Assembly (NCBI RefSeq): GCF_021729145.1
Contig: NZ_JAJSLW010000004.1
Coordinates: 306,453-370,452, forward strand
Direction: 5' to 3'
Length of the DNA stretch: 64,000 nucleotides
Origin: Membranihabitans maritimus
GTDB lineage: Bacteria; Bacteroidota; Bacteroidia; Chitinophagales; Saprospiraceae
The position numbers were made by a program, and so were the translations under genes. The notes below the pieces were generated by a model that was given only the letters and a program-made list of their open reading frames with translations, ran no database searches and was not told the origin of the DNA. Below, piece after piece: positions 1-7,794 of the stretch (positions are counted from its first letter, which is position 1; every line of letters starts with the position of its first letter).

Positions 1-786
1 CAGGAAGAACACGATATCGTCATCTATGAAGGAACTGGTCATCCTGGAGTAGGCAGTATTGTAAACCTGTCAAATGCTGATGTGGCTAAAATGCTCGACC
101 TCGGTGTAGTAATGATAGTAGAAGGTGGTATTGGTCGCACCATTGACAGGCTAAATATGAGTGTTGCCCTTTTTAGAGAACAAAATGTACCTATTATTGG
201 CGTTATAGTAAATAAAGTCCTTCCGGAAAAAATCGATAAAATCCGGTATTACACCTCTAAAAAATTAGAAGAAATGAACCTACCGGTCCTCGGCTACCTT
301 CCGTATGACAAAACCATGGCTTTTCCTATTATCAAGAGCGTCGTAGATTCTATTGGAGGAAAAGTAACATACAATGAGGAAAATGTCTACAATAAAGTAG
401 AAGATATTATTTCTGGATCGGTAATGGAAATGAGTAAACTCAGGGACCAACAGAATCAATTACTGGTAGTTTCTGCCGATAAGGTAGATGAAGTATTATA
501 CAAATTCGAGGAATGGTCCCTTGCAAACCCCACTGTCAATTGCCCGCTTTCCGGAGTGGTAGCCACAGGAGAGGGTTCACTTACCCAGAAAGGGAAAAGA
601 TACATACTGGAAAATAAAATACCTTTGATCCGAACAGAACTCGATACGTTGGGCACTGTTTTAAAAATATCAAAAATTGAAGTAAAAATTAATCTTAGAA
701 CCCCCTGGAAAATTAAACGGGCTATTGAACTAATAAAAGAAAATATCGACCTAGAATTATTAAAAATAAATCTTAATATTTTCTAA
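1..786 (+). CDS. BioD-like P-loop NTPase with DRTGG domain (5' end missing)
   Basis: The reading frame is open from base 1, so the start and the Walker A region lie upstream of the window. The visible part begins inside a dethiobiotin-synthetase-like fold (EGTGHPGVGSIVNLSNA; then VEGGIGRTIDRLNMSVALF; then IIGVIVNKV). It ends in a DRTGG-like domain (LSGVVATGEGSL and LIRTELDTLGTVLKI). This order matches the BioD-like N-terminal part of phosphotransacetylase-type proteins (COG0857 family) that occur as separate proteins in Bacteroidota. The catalytic phosphotransacetylase domain is absent: the protein stops right after DRTGG. The family is proposed to bind nucleotide or act as a regulator; substrate unknown. 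It is followed by a 600-bp gene-free region. Confidence 0.75.
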   Translation, partial: QEEHDIVIYEGTGHPGVGSIVNLSNADVAKMLDLGVVMIVEGGIGRTIDRLNMSVALFREQNVPIIGVIVNKVLPEKIDKIRYYTSKKLEEMNLPVLGYLPYDKTMAFPIIKSVVDSIGGKVTYNEENVYNKVEDIISGSVMEMSKLRDQQNQLLVVSADKVDEVLYKFEEWSLANPTVNCPLSGVVATGEGSLTQKGKRYILENKIPLIRTELDTLGTVLKISKIEVKINLRTPWKIKRAIELIKENIDLELLKINLNIF

Positions 787-847
787 AAAAAACAGAAAAT
801 ACAATGAATTGTCCTGAATATGTGTTATATTACCGTATAATTATTAA

Positions 848-943
848 GATGCAGCCCTTAATTTCATCTTCACATAATTGATCTTTTCACAATCAGAGAG
901 TTAGTAAAATCCTATTAAATCAACATCGAGGGCTGCATTTTTT
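848..943 (+). repeat. 91-bp element, copy A, with terminal inverted repeat and T-run
   Basis: A 91-bp unit (848-938) begins with ATGCAGCCCT at 849-858 and ends with its exact reverse complement AGGGCTGCAT at 929-938, followed by a T-run. Copy B at 1260-1350 is the same length and differs at only three positions by eye. The 10-bp ends can pair to close a 70-nt conserved interior, and the T-run would make the closing stem terminator-like if transcribed on the plus strand. It could be a small structured RNA or a miniature non-autonomous element; the sequence cannot decide between these. No open reading frame is evident. Confidence 0.7.
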
Positions 944-1030
944 CTCAACACAGCTTTTTCACACTTACTTCGTAATATTGTTTGATGAATTTTTCAGGTT
1001 CAAAAAATCCTTTGCTTTCCGGGAAGTAAA

Positions 1031-1125
1031 AAAATGCCCTTAAATTCATTTTCACAAAATTGCTCTTTTCACAGTTTAACAGAAGTGTAGTAAATCATCA
1101 AAAAAGTTAATCACATCGAAATCTT
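1031..1125 (+). repeat. Decayed third copy of the 91-bp element
   Basis: This segment aligns with copies A and B over most of its length. It keeps ATGCCCTTAAATTCAT, TTTTCACA, CTCTTTTCACA, TAGTAAATC and CACATCGA in the same order and similar spacing. It has lost the AG in the 5' inverted repeat and the whole 3' GGGCTGCAT end, so it cannot form the closing stem. The similarity was judged by eye. It looks like an older, degenerate member between the two intact copies. Confidence 0.5.
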
Positions 1126-1259
1126 CAGTCTGAAAACGCCTCGAAAATATGATTCGCTGCTTTAATCTTAAAAAAAATCTTAATTTTTTCTAAATTCTCT
1201 TAAAATTCGCGTAAAACAAGGTTTTTTCGTAAGATATTCCCTATATTTATTTCCAGTTA

Positions 1260-1355
1260 GATGCAGCCCTTATGTTCATCTTCACATAATTGATCTTTTC
1301 ACAATCAGAGAGTTAGTAAAATCCTATTAAATCAACATCGAGGGCTGCACTTTTT
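1260..1355 (+). repeat. 91-bp element, copy B, with terminal inverted repeat and T-run
   Basis: Second intact copy (1260-1350), about 88 of 91 positions identical to copy A. It has the same ATGCAGCCCT/AGGGCTGCA terminal pair and a following T-run. A TATATTTA box at 1242-1249 sits just upstream and resembles the Bacteroidota -7 element TAnnTTTG, but no good -33 TTG lies at the usual distance. The 3' end faces the 3' end of the DUF4920 gene on the minus strand. Candidate small RNA or mobile miniature repeat. Confidence 0.7.
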
Positions 1356-1393
1356 CCATTTCCCTTATTGATTTTCCATTTAAAATACATTGA

Positions 1394-1873
1394 TTAATTT
1401 CTATAGAGTTCCACACCACTGGCTAAAAAGACATAATCTATTCTGGGCTTATCAATCATTTCAATTTCATTTTCTGGCAACCCGGCATCAATAGCATAAT
1501 GCTTTAGGTCCTCCACCGAGGTGAGTTCTTTGTAAACCTTTCCCTCAATTACCACTTTCTCCCCACTTATATCCTTTGGAACGAAAAAACCATAGTCTTT
1601 AAATCGAACAGTAATTTGGCTACCGCCTGTAATATTTGCGTTCAATGTCATCCAACACCCCTTCATTTGACACACTTCATTTACAATTCCGGATACCCTG
1701 GCCTCGATAGTATCGGATTTCTCCAATCTCTTCTCCACCTGTGCAAAACTCATTCTTGTTGTTCCGTGTAAACCATCGCCAAAAACTTCCTTATTTCCAT
1801 CTTTATTTTCACCAACCTTTGGATGGCATCCCATCATCATAATAATTCCAACCATACCCATTATCCATTTCAT
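1394..1873 (-). CDS. DUF4920 domain lipoprotein
   Basis: The start is placed at the methionine opening MKWIMGMVGIIMMMGC, because this gives a short lipoprotein signal with a lipobox cysteine. The frame extends to 1981 but that adds an unlikely N-terminal stretch. After the Cys comes a polar linker, then the DUF4920 hallmark VCQMKGCWM and an OB-like beta-rich region (VRFKDYGFFVPKDISGEKV). Members are small exported Bacteroidota proteins of unknown function; the paired cysteines in the hallmark could bind a metal or undergo redox. It probably sits in the periplasm or on a membrane surface. It is convergent with the repeat elements and divergent from the MORN/caspase gene. Confidence 0.8.
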   Translation of the reverse strand: MKWIMGMVGIIMMMGCHPKVGENKDGNKEVFGDGLHGTTRMSFAQVEKRLEKSDTIEARVSGIVNEVCQMKGCWMTLNANITGGSQITVRFKDYGFFVPKDISGEKVVIEGKVYKELTSVEDLKHYAIDAGLPENEIEMIDKPRIDYVFLASGVELYRN

Positions 1874-2142
1874 AAATCTTATTTTTCCAATAAAAATACT
1901 AAAAATATAAGTTCCTGAACACTGGTATTTTCCAGGTTTTTCAAGAACCAAACTGCTTTGGTGATTAAAAGATCTGTTCAAATAATATTTTATTCCATAT
2001 TCAAGTCACCTTTTAACATTGCACTAATACTATAGCACATCCCCACCATGTTATATATAGCAACTCAGCCTTTGGTTATATTTTTTTGACACGAACACAC
2101 CCTCAAACTATGGAATGACATTGACTTTAATCAAATTAAACT

Positions 2143-3333
2143 ATGAGAGGATACTTTTTTACACTGGCAATTCTGTTGCCGGCTATTACTATTGGTCAAT
2201 GTATACAAGGAGATTGCAAGTCCGGATTAGGAGCATACAAATTTGAAAATGGTTCTATATACCAGGGATATTTTTTTAAGGAGAAACCCCATGGCAAAGG
2301 AAAGTATGTTTATTCCAATGGGAATGTATATAAAGGTGAATGGAAACATGGGAAAAAATCTGGAGAGGGTGAAATCAAATATGATAATGGTGCACGGTAT
2401 AATGGGGAATTCCTCAACAACTACATGCACGGTTCAGGGATCTACTACTTTTCGAATGGCGATAAATTTCAGGGGATATTTAAAAATGATAGACCTAACG
2501 GATATGGTGTCTTAACCAAATCAGACGGAAAAATTGTTTCCGGAAATTGGATTGAAGGTAAATTAACGCCCACCCAAGAAGAGCAAATTCCTTCACAACC
2601 TCCTTCGTCAGGCAATGTAGAAATTTATGCAGTCATTGTGGGTGTTTCCCGTTATGAAAAATTTAAAACACTCAAATACTCTGATGATGACGCTTACCGT
2701 ATATATGCTTTTTTCAAAAGCCCGGAAGGCGGAGCCATCCCGGATAAGAACATTCGAATTCTCATTGATGAAAGTGCTAATAAAGAAAACATCCAAAACG
2801 CCCTTGATGAGATTACAGAAAAAGCAGATGAAAATGATGTTATTATCTGTTACTTTGCCGGACATGGACTTGATGGATATTATCTCCCTGTAGATTCGGA
2901 TGGATATCGGCACAAGATCTCCTATTATTCTATCAAACAACAATTAGAAACTTCCAAAGCTAAACAAAAATTATTTATGGCTGATGCCTGTTACAGCGGC
3001 AGTCTATTAGCATCCAGAACCCTGGATATTTCCGCACTGGACCATTTTTATAACAAATTGGGACAAGGGGAAGGAAGCACAGCATTCCTTCTATCTTCCA
3101 AAAAAGAAGAATTCAGTAAGGAATCAAGTGGGCTAAGACAAGGTATTTTTTCTCATTACTTAATCAAAGGTTTGCAGGGCGAAGCTGATTTCGATCGAGA
3201 CCAAATTGTATCCATACAGGAATTATATGACTATATCAAAGTTGAAGTCAGTAATTATACCGGCAAGGAACAAAACCCTGTACTGGCCGGAAGTTACCAG
3301 CCCGATTTACCCGTTAGTTGGGTCCGGGAATAA
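2143..3333 (+). CDS. Secreted MORN-repeat protein with C-terminal caspase (C14) domain
   Basis: 396 residues. Residues 1-19 look like a signal peptide (MRGYFFTLAILLPAITIGQC). Residues about 35-135 hold five MORN-type repeats of the form Y-G-x-x-x-G-x-G (for example GNVYKGEWKHGKKSGEGEI). A proline-rich linker is followed by a caspase-like peptidase domain from about residue 163, starting YAVIVGVSRYEKFKTLKYSD. The catalytic dyad is visible: His241 in YFAGHG and Cys283 in DACYSG. The domain is therefore probably active. Bacterial caspase-like proteins cleave after basic or acidic residues and some act in signalling or cell death; the target here is unknown. It stands alone, with no effector or sensor gene beside it. 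Confidence 0.85.
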   Translation: MRGYFFTLAILLPAITIGQCIQGDCKSGLGAYKFENGSIYQGYFFKEKPHGKGKYVYSNGNVYKGEWKHGKKSGEGEIKYDNGARYNGEFLNNYMHGSGIYYFSNGDKFQGIFKNDRPNGYGVLTKSDGKIVSGNWIEGKLTPTQEEQIPSQPPSSGNVEIYAVIVGVSRYEKFKTLKYSDDDAYRIYAFFKSPEGGAIPDKNIRILIDESANKENIQNALDEITEKADENDVIICYFAGHGLDGYYLPVDSDGYRHKISYYSIKQQLETSKAKQKLFMADACYSGSLLASRTLDISALDHFYNKLGQGEGSTAFLLSSKKEEFSKESSGLRQGIFSHYLIKGLQGEADFDRDQIVSIQELYDYIKVEVSNYTGKEQNPVLAGSYQPDLPVSWVRE

Positions 3334-3497
3334 AAGAAGCTATAGAACTGTTAGTTGCGAATAATTTGAAAATACAGGAGCTACACCTACTTGGATATAC
3401 CAGAAGATGAGGCTAAAAAATCTTATCAAATACCTTTTAGCATTACCTTTACTGGTAAAATAACAAGAGAGTCCCTTTTTTCTTGAAAAATTATTTA

Positions 3498-3505
3498 TAT
3501 CTTTG
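3498..3505 (+). promoter_or_regulatory. Putative -7 box of the rpsF operon
   Basis: TATCTTTG matches the Bacteroidota primary sigma -7 consensus TAnnTTTG and lies about 75 bp upstream of the S6 start. A T-rich tract near 3475-3481 is where a -33 element would be expected; no clean TTG is at the best spacing. Confidence 0.45.
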
Positions 3506-3580
3506 CGCTCCAATTAATTAACCGCGTTCACATATGGAAAAAAAGAGCATAATGTGGGCTACAAATTTTTATTGATATCC

Positions 3581-3970
3581 ATGCGGACATACGAAGTTAC
3601 ATTTATTGTAGATCCAGTCTTGTCAAATGATGAGATAAAAGCTACATCTGAGAACTACGCAGAACACTTAAAAAGTCAAAACTGCAAGGTAGTCGACGTT
3701 GAAGATATGGGATTAAAGCAGTTAGCATACCCCATTGCACAGCGGTCTACCGGAGTTTATTACAGTATCGAATTTCAATCCGAAGACGGTGAAATTATTA
3801 AAAAACTTGAATTGGCACTTAAACGCGATGAGCGCGTTATCCGTCATCTGGTTTTGAAAATGGACAAATTTGCCATCAAATACAACGATGACAAAAGAAA
3901 AGGTCTAATTGGGAAAAAATCGGAAAAGGAAAAAAGTGCTTCCAATGAATCGTCAAAAGACAGTAAATAA
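3581..3970 (+). CDS. rpsF: 30S ribosomal protein S6
   Basis: The start is placed at MRTYEVTFIVDPVL because S6 proteins begin with this beta strand; an upstream methionine at 3554 adds nine residues that the family lacks. The protein shows the S6 pattern of YEVTFIVDP, then DMGLKQLAYPI, then YYSIEFQ and RVIRHLVLKMDKFA, plus a charged C-terminal tail. S6 binds the central domain of 16S rRNA next to S18, whose gene follows after 36 bp. First gene of the rpsF-rpsR-rplI operon. Confidence 0.95.
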   Translation: MRTYEVTFIVDPVLSNDEIKATSENYAEHLKSQNCKVVDVEDMGLKQLAYPIAQRSTGVYYSIEFQSEDGEIIKKLELALKRDERVIRHLVLKMDKFAIKYNDDKRKGLIGKKSEKEKSASNESSKDSK

Positions 3971-4006
3971 GGTAGCGTAATTTAAAAAACTCAAAATTAA
4001 AAAAAA

Positions 4007-4273
4007 ATGGCAAATAGAGACGATATAAAGTTTTTATCAAACCCCAATATAGGGAAACAACGAAAAAAATACTGCCGATTTAAAAAATATGGCATTAAGC
4101 ATATTGATTACAAAGACCCGGAATTTTTAAAGAAGTTTTTAAATGAGCAGGGCAAGATTCTTCCCAGAAGAATTACTGGAAATTCACTTAAGTATCAACG
4201 TCAATTGTCGGTTGCGGTAAAAAGAGCCAGGCATCTTGCGTTATTACCATATGTTACAGACTTATTAAAATAA
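4007..4273 (+). CDS. rpsR: 30S ribosomal protein S18
   Basis: 88 residues. It has the S18 core [30 protein letters not shown] and [13 protein letters not shown]. The N-terminal tail is short and differs from the longer tail common in Flavobacteriaceae, which hints that the host may lie outside that family. S18 pairs with S6 on the 30S platform. It lies between rpsF and rplI in the usual order. Confidence 0.97.
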   Translation: MANRDDIKFLSNPNIGKQRKKYCRFKKYGIKHIDYKDPEFLKKFLNEQGKILPRRITGNSLKYQRQLSVAVKRARHLALLPYVTDLLK

Positions 4274-4300
4274 TCACTTACGTATTAAAATTTACGAATC

Positions 4301-4747
4301 ATGAATATCATTTTATTAAAAGACGTAGATAAAGTAGGAGACAAACACGAAGTGGTTTCTGTAAAACCAGGGTATGCAAGAAATTACTTAATTCCGAATG
4401 AACTGGCTATTATTGCCAGTAAATCGAACTTAAAAACGCTAGGACACCTTCAGAGAAGAGAAGAACAAAAAGAATTGGAAAAACTTTCTGAATACCAGGC
4501 TGTTTTGGATTCTTTTGACGGAAAAATACTGAAAATCGGTGCAAAAGCCGGCGCTGAAGGTAAAATATTTGGAAGTGTAACGACCCTTCAAATTGCCCAG
4601 GCATTAAAAGATCAATTGGATACGGAAATTCCCCGTAAAAAAATTGAATTGCCTGAAGAAGTAAAGACATTGGGAAGTTATACAGCATTGATTAAATTCC
4701 ATAAGGAAGCACAGGGAAATATTGCTTTCGAAGTAGTTCAAGAATAG
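4301..4747 (+). CDS. rplI: 50S ribosomal protein L9
   Basis: 148 residues, the normal L9 length. The N-terminal 23S-binding domain is clear (IILLKDVDKVGDKHEVVSVK, then GYARNYLIPNELAI). It is followed by the long connecting helix and the C-terminal domain (AEGKIFGSVTTLQIAQAL). Last gene of the ribosomal operon, followed by a strong terminator. Confidence 0.97.
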   Translation: MNIILLKDVDKVGDKHEVVSVKPGYARNYLIPNELAIIASKSNLKTLGHLQRREEQKELEKLSEYQAVLDSFDGKILKIGAKAGAEGKIFGSVTTLQIAQALKDQLDTEIPRKKIELPEEVKTLGSYTALIKFHKEAQGNIAFEVVQE

Positions 4748-4774
4748 TACTTCAAATAATACAATTTAATGAGA

Positions 4775-4810
4775 TACCTCTTTGAATTTCTTTTCAAAGA
4801 GGTTTTTTTT
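4775..4810 (+). terminator. Rho-independent terminator after rplI
   Basis: An 11-bp perfect stem (ACCTCTTTGAA at 4775-4785 with TTCAAAGAGGT at 4792-4802), a 6-nt loop, then a run of T. The 3' end of the convergent barrel gene at 4809 abuts it, so it may act on both strands. Confidence 0.9.
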
Positions 4811-7583
4811 ACCAAAAATCCCACCAACTACTTCCCTTTTCTTTTGGTTCTTCCTTTTTACCTCTGAAATCATAAATAAAAGTCATAATAAAATATTGCT
4901 GTAGGGTAAGTTCCTGCTGGTCTGTGATAGTATTAAAAGATACAAACCGCCTAATGGCTGTGTTTTGATTCAAGACATCGAAGGCGCTTATACGCAATGT
5001 GCCCCGATTGCTTTTTAAAATCTTTTTGTTGATAGCTGCATGCCAGATCCATTGGCTTTTATCAAAACCAGGTCCAACCTGCGGATTGTAGACGTAGGAA
5101 AGATCATTCTCAAAGCTCATACCCCAGGGTAAATGAAGAGTCATTTCAGCCCCTGCCTGATGACTGTGATATTTTACATTCCTGTAATCCAAATCTATGT
5201 AATTCGTAGTGTTAAAATTCAAACGATAGTTAGGAGAAAAATCAAAAAGGTTTTTATACGAATATCCTATTTTAGCTGTAAGGCCCACATTGAATGAATT
5301 CGTTATCCCCTCCTTATTATTAATGATAAAAGGGCTTGATCTACCATTTAAATATACGCTGGGGTTAAAGTTTATTTTACTATTTTCCATTGAGACGTTT
5401 CGAATCAGGCTAAAGTTTCCATACAAACTTTTAGAAGTACCAAAATTAATAGGTGCACTGGTTGTAACACCCTGGTTATCAACACTAGTCCTCCAGACAA
5501 CTGGGTTTTCCGAAAGTTGCCCGTTAAGATAGGTTGTATACCTCCACTTCCCTTTAAAAGAATGATTACTCATATACACAGAATGAGTTTCAAAGGGATC
5601 CAGATCGGGGTTGCCTCTGCGTATATAAAGCGGGTTGGTATTATCGATGGCCGGATGTAATTCACTAACCTGCGGAGTTCTCATTTGATAATAATAGCTT
5701 AATCGCCACCCACCGTAACTGATATTCATAGAAGGAGACCAATAGGCAAATTCAGCATTAATATTATCCAGATCATTTGAAAAAATATTTTTATAAGACA
5801 ACCAGTTATGATTTATCCCCGCGGAGAACTGCAATTTATCTTTTCTATACCGTAGGTTAGCCCCAGCTGCATAAATTTTTTCATTCCTCCTAAACGAATT
5901 ACCCAAATCATCTACTTCCATCCAGGGATCCATTGATTCCGATCTTTGGCTGGTAAGAATATCATTCCGCTGATTTTGTAAATTTACAGATCCCGAAATA
6001 CTCAACGTCCAGTTGTCAATCAGAGGCTCTGTAAAATTTAAATGACTATTAAAATACTGGCTTGATTGATCCTGATTTCTCTGTTGTAAAAATTGGTACA
6101 TTGAATCAACGGGGTTTGCATAGAATATGCGTTGAAAGTCCGAAAAGACCATTCCTACATTTCTATTCTCTCTGTATGATGTTCTAAAAGAAACCAACCT
6201 CCCTTTATTATTCATCTTTCTACTAAAATATATATAAGAACTCAGGGAATTATTATCACTTTGTGGCCGCTCTTCAGTTATATTGCTCTGGAGTAAATCT
6301 TGCACTCCATTGTATGTCAATTCGCTGTTGGTACTCGGATTATCAGAATTGGAGACTTTATAATCTATATTAAGATTAAATCGGGTCATAGTATCAATTT
6401 CCCATCTTATCCCTGCACCCAAATTGTGGTTTATACTTCTTGAACGGGTATTATTCAGGGCATCATAGTAAAAAGTAGAATCATTGTTCAAAATCTGTTC
6501 TTTGTTCGTCTTCTTCTCTCCAACCAATTCATTTTCTGAATAGAAATATTGCAAATCCAGTTTTGCTTTTCCCAGGGTATAATTAATATTCGTCCCCCCG
6601 AGTAACCCTTTTGGTAACCCATTTCCATAGGAACCAAAATCGATCCCGTTGATACCAAATGCACCGTCCGGGGATACACGCATTGAAGTTCTTCTGCCAA
6701 AACCTCCTAAACTCATCACCTCTTCCATGGAGAGGTTTGTTTTCTTTAGGTTATTAAAATATCCCAAAAGACTCACTTGTAATGTGTCTCTGAACGAGTT
6801 CACAATTCCTCCCAATTCAAACCGATCCCGGGTCCCACCTCCAGCATAGACCTTCCCAAAAGCCTTAATTTTTGCTTCCTTCTTTAATTTCAGGTTTATG
6901 ACTTTTTCTACTTCGTCTTCTGTCAATAGATTCTCAGGATCTTCTTCGCGATCATCAGCTATTTGGACTTTATCGATCATATCAGCAGTCAAATTTCTCA
7001 ACGCTACTCGAGGGTCTCCTCCAAAGAAATCATTCCCGTCAACCCGTACTTTTTTCACTTCCTTGCCATTAAAAAAAACTTTACCTTCATTGTCAACAAA
7101 AACTCCAGGCAACTGCTTTACCAGATCTTCCACTACTGCTCCATCGCGGGTAGTAAAAGAAGCTGCATTAAATTCCAGGGTATCATTTTTTACAATGATC
7201 GGAGGCCGCTCAGCTTCCACAAGAACCTCTTCTAAATGCTGGGCACTAATTTCCATTCCGATTTTAGACCACTCTTTATGGGAAGTATCTTCATGTAAGA
7301 TAAAATCCTCCTTCACAGGTTTATAGCCTAGATAAGAAATAATGAGACGTAATTCGGTTCCCAAAGGCAGTCGATCAATTTCAAAACTCCCATCATCCTC
7401 TGTCAGAGTATAATTAATTAACGAAGTATCTGCTGAATTGTACACCGATACAGTCGCAAAATCTAAAGGGGTGTCATCCTCTGATTTTACAAGTTTTCCA
7501 GTTATCTGACCACTTTTGTCGCTTTGGGCGAATAAACCTATGGGAAGTATCAATAGGAAGTAAACAAAATGATTAAAATACAT
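4809..7583 (-). CDS. TonB-receptor-like outer-membrane beta-barrel protein
   Basis: 924 residues. It begins with a signal peptide ending near LPIGLFAQS. A carboxypeptidase-regulatory-like domain follows (about residues 25-110, GQITGKLVKSEDDTPLDFAT). Next comes a plug-like domain (about 125-215, with VVEDLVKQLPGVFVDNEGKV and KVRVDGNDFFGGDPRVALRN). The rest is a long beta-barrel of the OMP_b-brl type. It ends in an aromatic residue (WWDFW), as barrel proteins do. No SusD partner is adjacent, so it is not a classic SusC. Possible ligands include siderophores, peptides or glycans; the sequence does not tell. It is a single gene facing the rplI terminator. Confidence 0.85.
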   Translation of the reverse strand: MYFNHFVYFLLILPIGLFAQSDKSGQITGKLVKSEDDTPLDFATVSVYNSADTSLINYTLTEDDGSFEIDRLPLGTELRLIISYLGYKPVKEDFILHEDTSHKEWSKIGMEISAQHLEEVLVEAERPPIIVKNDTLEFNAASFTTRDGAVVEDLVKQLPGVFVDNEGKVFFNGKEVKKVRVDGNDFFGGDPRVALRNLTADMIDKVQIADDREEDPENLLTEDEVEKVINLKLKKEAKIKAFGKVYAGGGTRDRFELGGIVNSFRDTLQVSLLGYFNNLKKTNLSMEEVMSLGGFGRRTSMRVSPDGAFGINGIDFGSYGNGLPKGLLGGTNINYTLGKAKLDLQYFYSENELVGEKKTNKEQILNNDSTFYYDALNNTRSRSINHNLGAGIRWEIDTMTRFNLNIDYKVSNSDNPSTNSELTYNGVQDLLQSNITEERPQSDNNSLSSYIYFSRKMNNKGRLVSFRTSYRENRNVGMVFSDFQRIFYANPVDSMYQFLQQRNQDQSSQYFNSHLNFTEPLIDNWTLSISGSVNLQNQRNDILTSQRSESMDPWMEVDDLGNSFRRNEKIYAAGANLRYRKDKLQFSAGINHNWLSYKNIFSNDLDNINAEFAYWSPSMNISYGGWRLSYYYQMRTPQVSELHPAIDNTNPLYIRRGNPDLDPFETHSVYMSNHSFKGKWRYTTYLNGQLSENPVVWRTSVDNQGVTTSAPINFGTSKSLYGNFSLIRNVSMENSKINFNPSVYLNGRSSPFIINNKEGITNSFNVGLTAKIGYSYKNLFDFSPNYRLNFNTTNYIDLDYRNVKYHSHQAGAEMTLHLPWGMSFENDLSYVYNPQVGPGFDKSQWIWHAAINKKILKSNRGTLRISAFDVLNQNTAIRRFVSFNTITDQQELTLQQYFIMTFIYDFRGKKEEPKEKGSSWWDFW

Positions 7584-7794
7584 GAATCTGTTTTTAAGTA
7601 CTTGTTTAAATATATTGCTAAATAAATCTGATCTAATACGGTATCATATTTCCAAAATAAAACAAATTGATTATTTTACGAAATAGATCGTACTATAATA
7701 AACGTCGATCGATCAAGTATTTTACAAACTGTTTAAATTTTTAGATAAACAATTACTTTTTTTCGACGAACACCCTTCGATAATACACTAAGTG

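Noticed and set aside
848..938. 91-bp element as a tRNA
   Set aside because: Although near tRNA length with pairing ends, it lacks the T-loop GGTTCGANNCC pattern, a D-loop and a CCA-type end.
6898..7326. Long frame antisense to the outer-membrane barrel gene, and similar antisense frames over the PQQ, ugd and PLP genes
   Set aside because: They mirror the codon pattern of strong genes on the other strand, have no own ribosome-binding or promoter context, and no recognisable protein features.
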